Source: an uncultured Saprospiraceae bacterium (GTDB taxonomy: Bacteria > Bacteroidota > Bacteroidia > Chitinophagales > Saprospiraceae). Taken from it: DNA of 64,000 bases. Below the pieces are notes generated by a model. The model did not search any database and was not told the origin of the DNA. It was given only the letters and a program-made list of their open reading frames with translations. This document shows positions 24,942 to 34,628 of the stretch, one piece after another (the first letter of the stretch is position 1; each line of letters begins with the position of its first letter). The position numbers and the translations under genes are program-made. The stretch covers positions 88,429-152,428 of the forward strand of contig CAKZUK010000001.1 of the NCBI GenBank assembly GCA_937921775.1. Direction: 5' to 3'.

Positions 24942-25133
24942 GTTAAAGGAGAAGATAAAGAGAAACTATTTGTCTTAAATCAGAAAAGTATTTGGCTAAA
25001 CAAAACGGCAGCGGACGGGGAGTCGGCTGCCACCACTCGATTTTGTATTTTCCCCGATAGCTGTAGTTTGGGGAAAGTCGAGTTTTCTTCTTTCGAAAGA
25101 ATGTACTACAAAGTATAGATAAAAGTTGAAAAT

Positions 25134-25646
25134 TTATAGGTTAGAGAGATTTTTTTTGATTAGATGATAGGTTGCACAGGGAAGGCCCTGCCAAGTGCCC
25201 ATTTCTTTCAATACAAAACCACATTTTTCCAATATTTTTTTAGAACCAATATTCTCCGGATCGATAAGTGCAATCAATTCTTTCGCCTCTTTTTTAACTT
25301 CAGAGCGTTCAATCATCCGTTTCGAAACTTCAGTACCATACCCTTGCCTCCAAAACGCTTTGTGCAAAACATAACCAATTTCTGCCTGCTCTTCTCCCGT
25401 AAACACAAATTTCGCCAAGCCAACATAGTCCTTCGTCTCCTTATGAAAAACCGCATAAACTTCTGACTCATCCTTAGCAGCATTGATGGCCAGTATCTTT
25501 TGAAAACGAGCCTTCGATTCAGATTCCGTATGTGCTTTGCCGTTGATATGCTTCATCAATTCGTCACTCATGGTAAGCTGAAGGTATAATGGCTCATCAT
25601 TGGGTTCGTAAGCTCGATAGCTGAGTCGGGTGGAGTAGAAGCTCAT
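25134..25646 (-). CDS. GNAT acetyltransferase, RimJ/RimL type
   Basis: 170 residues. GNAT features: LSYRAYEPNDEPLYLQL at the start, the YVGLAKFVF strand, AEIGYVLHKAFWRQGYGTEVSKRMI with the acetyl-CoA loop Q-G-Y-G-T, and ENIGSKKILEKCGF near the end. It transfers an acetyl group from acetyl-CoA to an amine; RimJ/RimL relatives modify protein N-termini, but this class is broad and the substrate cannot be told. Single gene, cytoplasmic. Confidence 0.85.
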   Translation of the reverse strand: MSFYSTRLSYRAYEPNDEPLYLQLTMSDELMKHINGKAHTESESKARFQKILAINAAKDESEVYAVFHKETKDYVGLAKFVFTGEEQAEIGYVLHKAFWRQGYGTEVSKRMIERSEVKKEAKELIALIDPENIGSKKILEKCGFVLKEMGTWQGLPCATYHLIKKNLSNL

Positions 25647-25764
25647 TGATCTAGTGTTTTAATCCTTTAAATGTGGTGTGAATTATTTGAAAAATATTTT
25701 ACTTTATCGTAATTTTCTTGGTAATTGTTTTGTCGCATTTTTCAAAAACTATTTATAAGAATTC

Positions 25765-28128
25765 CTATAAACTAAACTTTCCAGTCCCCACCAAAACAGC
25801 ATCCCGATAAACATTAAAAAAGTAAAGGCCCTTCGCCAATCCACCACAATTCAATCTAACTTTATTGCCTTCATAAGTCACAGGAAGCTTCACTTTTTGC
25901 CCTAAAGCATCACTAATACGAACAGTCATATTTTTCCCATCCGAAAAAGGAAGAATGATGTTAGCTGTGTCAAATACCGGATTTGGAGCCACTTTTAGGG
26001 TCAATAACTTTTGCGGAGCAGTTTGTGTAGAAACCATAAATTCGTCACAGCCAAGTTCTGCTGGGCCAACTCGCAAAAACAAATCATCAAAGTAACTGTC
26101 ATTATCAGCACCAGCATTTCGGGTGCCTGTAAGCGTAAAAGAAATGATACGTGTACCAACTGGAATAGCTGCCCACTCACTAAATAAAGTCCAGCTTGAA
26201 ATCAATGAAGAAATAGTCTCCGTAGAATCCAAATTCATATTGTTTTCATCTTGAAAATATAACTTCATCGCTGGTACATCCTGACCTCCCCAATTAGAAA
26301 GGTAGCCACCAAAGTTGGCTTGTAAAGTGCCCGCATCTATTTCAGCACTGTAGCTCACTAGGTTCACCAATTGCTCACATTCAGCATAAGCACCATCCAT
26401 ACAAACACCCCCAATCGCAAAATATTTCACACCAGTATGTGGAGCAATTCCATCACATTCTCCATCAGTCAAAACTTCTGAGACACCGATGGTTGGAGTC
26501 CATCCGCTCAAGTCCGATTCTGCCCCAGGGTTAATGATTAGGTTTTGACTATACTGAGAAGCACTAGTACTAAACGGGCTGGCCTCTGACCAGTCAGTCC
26601 AATTCAAGCTACGATCTCGATAGCGTACTCGCCAGCAATAGTCTGTGTTTTCGGAAAGGTTCATAACCGCTTCATCACGAAGGTCATCATCGGCTTGTGT
26701 GTCAACATCGTAGTACCAGTTCTCGTATGCCTTCCAACTATCATAATTTGGATTGGAAAAATCGGTGCAATTGGTAGAAATTTGCCACTGACTAGCACCA
26801 TGGCTTTCGCCAAACGAAGATGAAAAATCATTGCCTAATAAAACCACGCAGTCAGGGTTTACCGTCTCATCCTTTGGAAATATAGTTAGAGGAGTACTTG
26901 GTTTGTCCAAACTCTTTTTGATCATTAAACTATCGCGAAGTATATTGTCCTGTGGATTCGCTGCATCACCACGACCGATTCTTTTTAGTGTAAAAGATGG
27001 ATCGTTACCGGCATTGACATCGACTACCACGAAGCCATACTCGTCTTGCGAAACGGAAAACTCATCGTAGTCCGCAGTTGGCCAGTCCCCCCAAAGGTCA
27101 ATAGCTCCACCAGCACTAGCTACGTTGACCCACAGGTGTTTGTGGTCTTGTGACTGACCACGGGAGTAGCCATGCGTGTGTCCAAAGAAGTGGATACTTG
27201 GCTTGTCGCAATCATCTGTGAAGTTTTCTAAAAGTTCGATGACTTGACCGGTGTAGTTGCTTTCGCCCGGTGTCCAGAGTTCAGATTTGTGAGGATGGTG
27301 CAATTGTGCAAAAACAAAATCGATAGAGTCACTAGTACAAGCTTCTGCCAAAACGCCTTCGAGCCAATCTAGTTGCGTTTGATTGTTGTAAGGCGAGTTG
27401 GAGTCTAGGCCAATGATTCTGGTGTTGGAGTAATCCTTGTACCACCAATGTTCTTCGAAATCAGTGCTGCCATTATCCGGCAAGTGAAAATATTTGAAAT
27501 AGTATTCTGAGTTTTGTTCATGGTTTCCCGGAACAGGATATATAGGAACCTGATTGAATAGAGCTTGAGAAGGTGTAAAAAAGTGTTCTTCCCATTGACT
27601 ATAATTTGATCCGGTAACAACAAGGTCTCCGGGGATCATAACAAAAGCAATTTCTTCGTTCAAATCAGCGCCAAAATTATTTTGGACGTAAGTCAAAACG
27701 CCCTCATCTATCAATTCTGCAAATTTATTGGGATTGCTTCCATCTCGTTGCATGTCACTCATTGCGATCAATCGAAATGACTCTTTGTCGGATGCAAAGG
27801 GAGCTGTTTTGAAGGTATAAATTTCAGAAGTAGCGTTTCCCGTCTTTACACGATAGTGGTATTTTGTAAATCGTGTTAAACCTTCCAGCAAAACATCGTG
27901 AATTTGAGCAGTACCAGAGCTAATCTCAGAGGTACCGGAAGTGCTATTCCCAAGTGTTGCTGTCAGTCCCCATTCTACAATAGATTCGTCCCCTTCAGTC
28001 GTTTCCCAAAGAATACGAATGGTGTTCGGATTTGCATCTTGTAGGTAAGGTTGCACTTTTATGCTTTGCGCCTTAAGTGAAATAGTTATCGCTAAAAGTA
28101 GAAGTAGACTTAGGTATTTGAATTGCAT
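25765..28128 (-). CDS. T9SS-exported metallophosphatase (purple acid phosphatase-like)
   Basis: 787 residues with a signal peptide (LSLLLLLAITISLKAQ). A fibronectin-like N-terminal domain (VQPYLQDANPNTIRILWET) precedes a calcineurin-like phosphoesterase core with AMSDMQRDG, PGDLV, PGNHEQ, LHHPH and FFGHTHGYSRG, the order of metal ligands expected. The first motif has Asp but no following His (D-M-Q). A later domain contains DYCWRVRYRDRSLNWTDWS (fibronectin-like) and a jelly-roll-like segment (NLIINPGAESDLSGW). The C-terminus from KVAPNPVFD to GTGKFSL is a T9SS sorting domain. Likely acts on phosphate esters outside the cell; the substrate is unknown. Confidence 0.82.
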   Translation of the reverse strand: MQFKYLSLLLLLAITISLKAQSIKVQPYLQDANPNTIRILWETTEGDESIVEWGLTATLGNSTSGTSEISSGTAQIHDVLLEGLTRFTKYHYRVKTGNATSEIYTFKTAPFASDKESFRLIAMSDMQRDGSNPNKFAELIDEGVLTYVQNNFGADLNEEIAFVMIPGDLVVTGSNYSQWEEHFFTPSQALFNQVPIYPVPGNHEQNSEYYFKYFHLPDNGSTDFEEHWWYKDYSNTRIIGLDSNSPYNNQTQLDWLEGVLAEACTSDSIDFVFAQLHHPHKSELWTPGESNYTGQVIELLENFTDDCDKPSIHFFGHTHGYSRGQSQDHKHLWVNVASAGGAIDLWGDWPTADYDEFSVSQDEYGFVVVDVNAGNDPSFTLKRIGRGDAANPQDNILRDSLMIKKSLDKPSTPLTIFPKDETVNPDCVVLLGNDFSSSFGESHGASQWQISTNCTDFSNPNYDSWKAYENWYYDVDTQADDDLRDEAVMNLSENTDYCWRVRYRDRSLNWTDWSEASPFSTSASQYSQNLIINPGAESDLSGWTPTIGVSEVLTDGECDGIAPHTGVKYFAIGGVCMDGAYAECEQLVNLVSYSAEIDAGTLQANFGGYLSNWGGQDVPAMKLYFQDENNMNLDSTETISSLISSWTLFSEWAAIPVGTRIISFTLTGTRNAGADNDSYFDDLFLRVGPAELGCDEFMVSTQTAPQKLLTLKVAPNPVFDTANIILPFSDGKNMTVRISDALGQKVKLPVTYEGNKVRLNCGGLAKGLYFFNVYRDAVLVGTGKFSL

Positions 28129-28202
28129 GATGTTTTGATTGTGTGTTTTCTACAGCGAAGTTGTAAACGAATATTAGCTATTAGCGGAGCTGTAAACAAG
28201 TT

Positions 28203-29057
28203 TTATTTTTTTGATTTTTTTTGTTTTGCCAAAAAGTTTAAGCCTAGTTCAAGTCCATAGCGGTAATCTTTTTTGAGTGTACTAATAGAGTAGGTGTAAG
28301 TGGTGCTTTTAAGCAAACGCCTAGGGGCAATTTGCTTGATGACACAATCCGATGGAGGCTTGAGCATAAAGTCGATACTCTCGTTGTATTGCTCGTGACT
28401 TCTTTCAAAGCAACTAGCAAGGCCTTTATTGTCACGATGATAAAAACTGCCGAAGTAATCAGGCCAGCTTTGGGAGTGCTTCAGGTCAGCGGGAGATGTC
28501 CGTATCACAAGGATATTTTTAGAACCGGTTTTGTATGCTTTTTGTACAGGAAGAGGATCACTCCAGCCACCATCCATATAGTTACTTCCATCTACTTTAT
28601 GTCTACCTTTTGTGACAAAGGGCAAGGTGGAAGATGCGATAAGTGTATCAATCCAATTTTTCTTAGATGGTTCAAGATAAGCTGTCTTACCGTTTTTGAT
28701 TTTTGTGGCAACAAAATAAACATCCTTGTCTTTGGTCCGTTTTGTAGCAGACTCAATATCGAGTGGAGAAACTTCAGTGGCAGTAGTTCTGAGGTAATCA
28801 ATGTTCATGTAGCCCTGATTGGATAGCAAGCGATTCATTTTGACAAACTCCTTATCATTCGCTAGGTGAAGGAGACCGGAAAAACAAGCATTGTACTGTC
28901 CACTGAGTAGGTAGGACAGGGCTATAGATCCTCCTGAAATACCGTAATAGCGTTCAAATGGATTGTAGCCATAAGTGATGAATAGGTCGAGAATTCCACA
29001 AGTGAAGGCAGTTTTGAAACCCCCACCTTCGATAATAATTGTTGGCTTGTTGTTCAT
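28203..29057 (-). CDS. Patatin-like phospholipase family protein
   Basis: 284 residues. It shows the patatin fold: oxyanion loop EGGGFKTAF at 10-18, nucleophile G-I-S-G-G with Ser41, and the Asp of the D-G-G motif at 162-164 (MDGGWSDPLP), so the Ser-Asp dyad is present. The E. coli YchK/RssA-type group has similar size. Predicted lipid acyl hydrolase, cytoplasmic or membrane-peripheral; the Lys-rich C-terminus (KQKKSKK) may favour membrane contact. Its start overlaps by 4 bases the stop of an upstream membrane-protein gene, so the two are co-translated. Confidence 0.87.
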   Translation of the reverse strand: MNNKPTIIIEGGGFKTAFTCGILDLFITYGYNPFERYYGISGGSIALSYLLSGQYNACFSGLLHLANDKEFVKMNRLLSNQGYMNIDYLRTTATEVSPLDIESATKRTKDKDVYFVATKIKNGKTAYLEPSKKNWIDTLIASSTLPFVTKGRHKVDGSNYMDGGWSDPLPVQKAYKTGSKNILVIRTSPADLKHSQSWPDYFGSFYHRDNKGLASCFERSHEQYNESIDFMLKPPSDCVIKQIAPRRLLKSTTYTYSISTLKKDYRYGLELGLNFLAKQKKSKK

Positions 29058-29401
29058 ATGTTTTTATCAGAATATTCTTTGTCCGTAAGTAGATTTTTAA
29101 GAAGGATAAAGATACCAATTAGAAATAATAATTGGCCAATTCTGCCAATAAAGGAATTGTAAGTAAAGTATTGACTGATGTTATTCATGTCACTGGTTCT
29201 CATTAGAAAAAACTGAATAAAATAGCGCGATAATCCAGTGAAAACTTTTAGCATAGCACCAATTCCGATTAGTTTTCCTGCAGTGCCGGATACTTTCTGG
29301 AAGGCTAGTATTCCAATAATAAGGGTTAAAATTATTGCTACAAAATTAAAAAGCATGATCAGCATCTGACTCAATTCTAAATATTGTGGAATCATTTCCA
29401 T
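29054..29401 (-). CDS. Small membrane protein coupled to patatin
   Basis: 115 residues from the ATG at 29399-29401. The upstream in-frame TTG overlaps the promoter and is unlikely. Three hydrophobic spans (LFNFVAIILTLIIGILAF, AGKLIGIGAMLKVFTGL and IGRIGQLLFLIGIFILL). No family recognised. It overlaps the patatin start by 4 bases (ATGA), so the pair forms an operon and the protein may anchor or regulate the phospholipase; that is inference. Confidence 0.6.
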   Translation of the reverse strand: MEMIPQYLELSQMLIMLFNFVAIILTLIIGILAFQKVSGTAGKLIGIGAMLKVFTGLSRYFIQFFLMRTSDMNNISQYFTYNSFIGRIGQLLFLIGIFILLKNLLTDKEYSDKNI

Positions 29402-29422
29402 AATTTGTTTTTTATAGGGGTG

Positions 29423-29430
29423 CAAATATA
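29423..29430 (-). promoter_or_regulatory. Promoter of the membrane-protein/patatin operon
   Basis: The minus strand reads TATATTTG, exact TAnnTTTG, about 22 bases before the ATG at 29401. A TACCTTTT on the plus strand (29442-29449) may serve the divergent CHAP gene. Confidence 0.5.
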
Positions 29431-29480
29431 TTTTATAAATGTACCTTTTTCAAGTCAAAAAAATCAATATTTTAAGGTAA

Positions 29481-30068
29481 ATGAAAATGAAAAAATCCAT
29501 TGGAATAATACTCGTGCTGGTATTGGCTGGTTTGATTATTTATAAACTCTCAAGCAAAATTAATATCAATCCTAAATATAAAGTTGGTCAGGTGATTGAT
29601 CGTTTAGATAATGTCGCGGTGTACTACAACGGAGGTGTACGACATGTCGCTAGTCGCCATGTTGTGGATGGATATAATGTAGGTCTCAAATACCAATGTG
29701 TCGAATTTGTAAAGCGCTATTATCTGGAACATCTAAATCACAAGATGCCTGACAGCTATGGGCATGCTAAACATTTTTATGATCCAAAGGTACTAGATGG
29801 TGCCTTGAATAAAGCTCGTGGTCTGACTCAATTTTCGAACCCTAGCAATTCGAAGCCGAAGCGTAGTGATCTGATTATCATAGCCGCTACATCTAGAAAT
29901 GCCTTTGGACATGTGGCGATTATCTCTGAACTTAAGGAAGGAAAAATTGAGTTGATTCAGCAGAATGGTGGTGCTTTTGCTCCGTCTAGAATTTGGCTTG
30001 GCTTGCGCCAAAAAGATGGGAAGTGGGAAGTTGAGAGTGATCGGGTTTTGGGCTGGTTGCGCAAGTAA
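29481..30068 (+). CDS. Membrane-anchored CHAP-domain amidase
   Basis: 195 residues. An N-terminal signal or anchor (SIGIILVLVLAGLIIYKL) leads to a CHAP domain with the catalytic Cys73 in YQCVEFVKRYY and His144 in NAFGHVAII, followed by IELIQQNGG. CHAP enzymes cleave peptide or amide bonds in peptidoglycan or glutathionylspermidine. Secreted or inner-membrane-anchored into the periplasm, it probably takes part in cell-wall turnover. Single gene, divergent from the patatin operon. Confidence 0.85.
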   Translation: MKMKKSIGIILVLVLAGLIIYKLSSKININPKYKVGQVIDRLDNVAVYYNGGVRHVASRHVVDGYNVGLKYQCVEFVKRYYLEHLNHKMPDSYGHAKHFYDPKVLDGALNKARGLTQFSNPSNSKPKRSDLIIIAATSRNAFGHVAIISELKEGKIELIQQNGGAFAPSRIWLGLRQKDGKWEVESDRVLGWLRK

Positions 30069-30220
30069 TTTAGTAATGAAAGGGATTGTAGATACAGCGA
30101 AGCATAAGCAAGCTATTGGAGGACTGCTGGACTATCGGAAAATATGGATCTGGTAGCTGCGCTTTTTATGAAAAGCTAATATATTTGGATATTGAAAATT
30201 TTGAACATAAATAATTGGCT

Positions 30221-30820
30221 ATGAATAAATTTGATTTTGGTGAAGATTATACACTGGAGAATGATCGCGTATTGTTACGCCCACTTTTGGAAACAGACTT
30301 AGAACATCTACTGCCTTTTGCTATAAACGAAACTACCTTGTGGCAATATTCATTAACTTCTGCAGCAGGAGAAGAGGGAATGAAAAATTATATTGCAAAA
30401 GCATTGCTTGCTCGTGCAAATAAAGATTCTTATCCTTTCATCGTATTCGATAAAGCTACAAATGAGTACGCAGGATCCAGTCGATTTTATGATTACCAAT
30501 CCATTCATAACACTACGCAGTTGGGCTACACTTGGTATGGCAAGGCATTTCAGGGGACAGGATTGAACCGAAATAGCAAACTCTTGCTGCTTAATTTTGC
30601 TTTTGACAAGATGGATGTACAGCGAGTTGAATTTAGGGCAGATAATAATAATGGTAGATCAATTGCTGCGATGAAAGGAATCGGTTGCACCGTTGAAGGT
30701 ATACTTCGTTCTAATTGTGCGGATGCCCAAGGAGGACGTCGGGATAGTATTATATTGAGCATTTTACGGGAGGAGTGGTTTGCGGGGAAGAGTCTATCCC
30801 TAAGGCAGAGCTGTAAATGA
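30221..30820 (+). CDS. GNAT acetyltransferase, RimJ/RimL type
   Basis: 199 residues from the ATG at 30221 (two codons inside a TTG frame). It has the family-typical ENDRVLLRPLLETDLEHLLPF start, SSRFYDYQ, QLGYTWYGKAFQGTGLN with the acetyl-CoA loop, and VQRVEFRADNNNGRSIAAM. Predicted to acetylate a protein N-terminus or small molecule. Followed 54 bases later by another, unrelated GNAT gene on the same strand; possibly one transcript. Confidence 0.85.
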   Translation: MNKFDFGEDYTLENDRVLLRPLLETDLEHLLPFAINETTLWQYSLTSAAGEEGMKNYIAKALLARANKDSYPFIVFDKATNEYAGSSRFYDYQSIHNTTQLGYTWYGKAFQGTGLNRNSKLLLLNFAFDKMDVQRVEFRADNNNGRSIAAMKGIGCTVEGILRSNCADAQGGRRDSIILSILREEWFAGKSLSLRQSCK

Positions 30821-30874
30821 GCAAGGCTTGATAAATCTTATTTATAAGTCGATTTAATCTACGAAATAAAAACT

Positions 30875-31294
30875 ATGTCAAATATAACATTCGAAACAGA
30901 AAAAGAAAAAATGGATATTGATCTGATTCATCAATTCCTGACCAAGAGTTATTGGGCTAAAGGAAGAACAAAAGAGGTGGTGCAAATCAGTATGAAAAAC
31001 TCACATAACTTTGGGATTTTTAAAGATGGTAAACAAGTTGGCTTTGCGAGAGTGATAACTGATCTTGCAATCTATGCTTATTTGATGGATGTTTTTATTG
31101 TTGAATCAGAAAGAGGGGCTGGCTATGGCAAAGATTTGGTGCGATACATCATGGAGTATCCGGCTTTTCATGGTTTAAAAAAATGGACTTTAGGAACGAG
31201 AGATGCAGATGGTTTGTATGAGCAGTTTGGCTTTAAGAAATTTGATGGGTCTTATATTTTTATGGAAAAGAGTAGAGGGATGGGGGAGAATTAG
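30875..31294 (+). CDS. GNAT acetyltransferase
   Basis: 139 residues. GNAT motifs: FGIFKDGKQVGFARVITD, the YLMDVFIVESERGAGYGKDLV stretch carrying the acetyl-CoA loop (R-G-A-G-Y-G), LGTRDADGLYEQFGF and a short C-terminal strand. The DADGLYEQFGF ending is typical of a small-GNAT subgroup (YhhY-like neighbours), substrate unknown. Immediately downstream of the larger GNAT gene. Confidence 0.83.
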   Translation: MSNITFETEKEKMDIDLIHQFLTKSYWAKGRTKEVVQISMKNSHNFGIFKDGKQVGFARVITDLAIYAYLMDVFIVESERGAGYGKDLVRYIMEYPAFHGLKKWTLGTRDADGLYEQFGFKKFDGSYIFMEKSRGMGEN

Positions 31295-31347
31295 AATGGG
31301 AATTAGAATTTCTTGCGAGCTTGGGGGGATTTGTGTTAGGAGTACAT

Positions 31348-32178
31348 CTAAGTCGATTGCGCAGCTTCCATTTGTTTGGCAAGTTTGGCGAGGTGATTTG
31401 GAGAAGTGGGGCCTTCCGGAATCAAACGATGCATAACAATTGCCGCAGTTACAGCACCAAGTAAAGGAGCAAGGAAACTACCAACTAGAGGAATCATCAT
31501 CATCATGTAACTTACGAATCCAATTCCAAGAGCGACTCCGGAAAAAGATTTACTAAATTTAAGACTTTCTTTAATGGTGAGGTGGTATGCTTCATTATAG
31601 TTGTCGAGCATCAGGAATCCGAGGAAATAACATTGCATGATCAGTACCAAAGGCGCTTTAATAAAATCCAATCCAAATATCGATACAATAATGGTGATCG
31701 CTAAAGTTAAAAACCATTCAGTAACGGCACAATGTATAGCGACTTTGAGCATGCGCTTTTCTGCTTTCCAAAAGGCTTTGAAAGTGGTGTCGAAATTTTG
31801 ATTGGTTTTGATTTCTAGTGTACGGCGAGCGAAATGGAAAATGACAACTTCCATTAGAATGAAAACAATATACTTGAAGTAAGAGCTAGACACAAAGTCA
31901 GCGCCCATACTAGAAATATCACTTACGGATGAGCTTAATGATTGATAAGCGGCAGTAAAATCTTGAGCGTCAAATACTTCGGTTATTCTCCCTACTGTTC
32001 CATAAGCATACCAAGCTAAAATTATTGCAACAATGACTAAGGCTTTGGATAACCAACCATACTGATCCATTCCTCTCCAAAGCTTGTTCGTTTGGATAAA
32101 TTGAACGGCTTCTTTGTAAGTGAACAGACTTATGGGGAAGTTAGTAAGGACTTCTCGTATGCTGAATTTGGTTTCCAT
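31348..32178 (-). CDS. EI24-like membrane protein
   Basis: 276 residues from the ATG at 32176-32178; the longer frame would add 16 residues with no signal character. Several long hydrophobic segments (KALVIVAIILAWYAYG, YIVFILMEVVIFHFA, FLTLAITIIVSIFGLDFI, APLVLIMQCYFLGFLML and GIGFVSYMMMMIPLVG) and a DNYNEAYHLT motif resemble the EI24/CysZ-like membrane family of Bacteroidota. CysZ members conduct sulfate; no cys gene is near, so transport of sulfate is not claimed. Single gene. Confidence 0.6.
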   Translation of the reverse strand: METKFSIREVLTNFPISLFTYKEAVQFIQTNKLWRGMDQYGWLSKALVIVAIILAWYAYGTVGRITEVFDAQDFTAAYQSLSSSVSDISSMGADFVSSSYFKYIVFILMEVVIFHFARRTLEIKTNQNFDTTFKAFWKAEKRMLKVAIHCAVTEWFLTLAITIIVSIFGLDFIKAPLVLIMQCYFLGFLMLDNYNEAYHLTIKESLKFSKSFSGVALGIGFVSYMMMMIPLVGSFLAPLLGAVTAAIVMHRLIPEGPTSPNHLAKLAKQMEAAQST

Positions 32179-32399
32179 ATTGTAAATTAATGAAGATGGC
32201 TTACAATTCCAAATGAAATCAAGCATCTTGTTAATTTTTGGCTATTGGAATAATCAAAAAGGTATTACTTTCGTTAGGTTTTAACTTGGAATACGAAAGT
32301 CTTAAGTACTCCTTTATAGTATTAAAATCCTATAAATTAATTAGGCCACTGCGGTAATTTAAATGATTGAAATTTGTGGTTGATGCTCAAAATGATCTT

Positions 32400-33518
32400 A
32401 TGCGAATAATATTGATGCTTTTACTTAGCTTTTTAACGGTTGATGCCATTGCTCAAAAAGACAGTTCATGGTTGAAAGTCAGTTTACTTACCTGTGATAT
32501 AGGAGATGAGGCTTACGCTGCATTTGGACACTGCGCTATTCGAGTGATTGATAAAAAGCGGAACAAAGATATTACCTTTGATTATGGAATATTTGATTTT
32601 GATACACCGAATTTCGTTTGGCGATTTATGCGAGGAAGTTTGGATTACAAAGTAGCTGATCGGAGAACGAATCGATTTATGCGTGAATATATTCGAGATG
32701 ACCGGGGGGTGATTGAACAACAATTTAATTTGCCAGAGGAAGAGTTGGTCAAGATGTATAATTTTTTAGTTGAGAACGAAAAGCCGGAAAATCGATACTA
32801 TAAATACAATTTTTTGCATGATAATTGTGCGACCCGACTACGGGATATAGTCAATGGTTTGGAAGTCAGTCCTGGAAAGCCTGTTGCCGAATTAACGGAT
32901 ACTTATCGAAATTATTTGCATGCTCATTTGCCCAATAAACCATGGTTGAAGTTTGGGATAGATATATTGCTTGGTGCAAATACTGATCGAGTGATGAGCT
33001 ATGATGAGCGAATGTTTCTACCAAGAAACCTGTCTGAGAATTTAAGTTATTATGTTTTTGATAATGAGGGGAGGAAAGAGAAGGTACTCGGTCCAGCAGT
33101 TTCAATTGTTCCAGCTCAAAAAAAAGAACCTAGTTTTTCTTTCTTTCAACCACTTATTGTACTTGTATTTATATTGTTGTTAGTCGTAGCTTTGGTTCGT
33201 TGGAAACCAAAAATGAGTAAATGGCTGTTCTTATTTTACTGTTTAGTTTATGGACTTGCTGGTTGTTTATTGTTTTTCCTTTGGTTTGCAACAGAGCATA
33301 CTGCAACTCGAATGAACTGGAATTTACTTTGGGCTAATCCGCTTTATCTTTTATTCTTTTTGCCTTCTAAGAATCTTAAATCGGTATTGACTAAAGTTGC
33401 AATGGGGCTAAATATTGTAATCCTTTTATTCTGGTGGTGCTTGCCGCAAGAGATTAATTTAGCTGTTTTACCTTTGCTTGCGATGTTCTTATTTTTGCTA
33501 TATGCTACAGAGTATTAA
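32400..33518 (+). CDS. DUF4105 (Lnb N-terminal-like) membrane protein
   Basis: 372 residues from the ATG at 32400, which opens a signal peptide (MRIILMLLLSFLTVDAIAQ). The periplasmic half shows the DUF4105/Lnb N-terminal pattern: AAFGHCAIRVID, DYGIFDFDTPNFVWRF and YKYNFLHDNCATRLRDIV with conserved His and Cys that suggest a Cys-His peptidase-like fold. The C-terminal third has about four membrane spans (FFQPLIVLVFILLLVVALV, FLFYCLVYGLAGCLLFFLWF and so on). Enzymatic activity is inferred from conserved residues only. Single gene. Confidence 0.82.
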   Translation: MRIILMLLLSFLTVDAIAQKDSSWLKVSLLTCDIGDEAYAAFGHCAIRVIDKKRNKDITFDYGIFDFDTPNFVWRFMRGSLDYKVADRRTNRFMREYIRDDRGVIEQQFNLPEEELVKMYNFLVENEKPENRYYKYNFLHDNCATRLRDIVNGLEVSPGKPVAELTDTYRNYLHAHLPNKPWLKFGIDILLGANTDRVMSYDERMFLPRNLSENLSYYVFDNEGRKEKVLGPAVSIVPAQKKEPSFSFFQPLIVLVFILLLVVALVRWKPKMSKWLFLFYCLVYGLAGCLLFFLWFATEHTATRMNWNLLWANPLYLLFFLPSKNLKSVLTKVAMGLNIVILLFWWCLPQEINLAVLPLLAMFLFLLYATEY

Positions 33519-33641
33519 GTAATGTGCTTGGACTAAATTAAATTATAGTTTACTCACTGAGTCTTTTAGTCCTACTTTTCCCAAATATTAGGCTACAGTC
33601 CAAAGGATGAAGACTAATATTTAGTCAATTTGAAGACCTGC

Positions 33642-34628
33642 TTAATTCCCAAAAGAAAAGCTCTTGACACCTTTAACGTCAGGCATTGCCATAAAAACTG
33701 AACCAGCGTTTGGATACTTAGTCATTTCTTCCGTTGACATGTCCACAGAGGCAGTAGTGATGTAGAGCACATCTAGATTTGGGCCACCAAAAGCACAAGC
33801 GGTAACGTTGTGAGCAGGTACTTCAATCTTTCGAATCAGCTCTCCAGTTTGAGGATTGAAATTAGCGACAGCGTTGCCATTCCAAAGTCCGACCCAGAGC
33901 ATATCGTTCTCATCTATGGTCATGCCATCAGGATAACCCAGAGAAGTAGGAACCTCAACGGCAATACGTTCATTGGAAATATCGCCGGTAGTTAAGTCAT
34001 AATCATAAGCTCGAATGAAGCCAGTTGGAGTATCAATATAATACATTGTTTTTTGATCTTTGGTCCAAACGATTCCGTTAGAGATCGTGATACTGTCCAG
34101 CATTTTAGTGGCAGTACCATCGTGATCGATGCGGTATAGGTTTGCTCTGCCAGTGATTTGTTCGAGGTGCATGGAGCCTACCCAAAGTCTGCCTGCAGGA
34201 TCGCATTTTCCGTCGTTGAAACGGTTCTCAGGTTGATCAGTTTCTACTTTCGTAAAAAGCTTGATGTCTCCAGTAAGTGTGTTGATGTTGTACATTCCAT
34301 CTTCTAAAGCAATGAGGGCAGATTCTTTTCCGGAAGGAACAACTGTACCAATCCTAGAGGGAGTTGGGAATGATCGGTTCACTTTAGTTTCAGGGTTATA
34401 GATGTGTAACATTTTTCCTTCAATATCAACCCAGAAAAATTCTTGTGTTTGATGATTCCAGAGCGCGCCTTCTCCAAGTTGAGCTTTTATTTTGTATTCT
34501 AGAATTGCTTTATTTGGATCCATTTTATTAGACACTTTTTCAGTTTCCTTTTTGGGAGGAGTGGGGGAACTGGAGCAGTTGTAAAATAGTATTGAAATTA
34601 GAGGAAGGAGGAATATCAATTTTTTCAT
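33642..34628 (-). CDS. SMP-30/gluconolactonase family lipoprotein
   Basis: 328 residues with a lipoprotein signal (LIFLLPLISILFYNC). The six-bladed propeller family is recognised by AQLGEGALWNHQTQEFFWVD, RFNDGKCDPAGRLWVGSM (metal-binding Asn-Asp), ISNGIVWTKDQKTMYY and YPDGMTIDENDMLWVG. Relatives are Ca/Zn-dependent lactonases, mostly acting on sugar lactones. As a lipoprotein it would work in the periplasm or at the outer membrane. Single gene, followed by a non-coding hairpin region. Confidence 0.87.
   Translation of the reverse strand: MKKLIFLLPLISILFYNCSSSPTPPKKETEKVSNKMDPNKAILEYKIKAQLGEGALWNHQTQEFFWVDIEGKMLHIYNPETKVNRSFPTPSRIGTVVPSGKESALIALEDGMYNINTLTGDIKLFTKVETDQPENRFNDGKCDPAGRLWVGSMHLEQITGRANLYRIDHDGTATKMLDSITISNGIVWTKDQKTMYYIDTPTGFIRAYDYDLTTGDISNERIAVEVPTSLGYPDGMTIDENDMLWVGLWNGNAVANFNPQTGELIRKIEVPAHNVTACAFGGPNLDVLYITTASVDMSTEEMTKYPNAGSVFMAMPDVKGVKSFSFGN

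Larger units (their letters stand above)
24549..25133. other. Long leader region of the SNF2 gene
   Basis: 585 bases without a supported gene. A minus-strand promoter element (24934-24941) predicts a leader of about 380 bases for the helicase gene. Within it lie a 13-base tandem repeat (24748-24780). Further right, at 25008-25032, is a GGCAGC/GCTGCC hairpin, followed by a longer imperfect hairpin between CTCGATTTTG and AAAGTCGAG (about 25037-25084). A 70-codon frame here starts with TTG and lacks any family pattern, so I do not call it. Confidence 0.5.

Noticed and set aside
24906-25118. 70-codon plus-strand frame
   Set aside because: Starts with TTG, contains hairpins, and overlaps the promoter of the SNF2 gene; no recognisable protein pattern.
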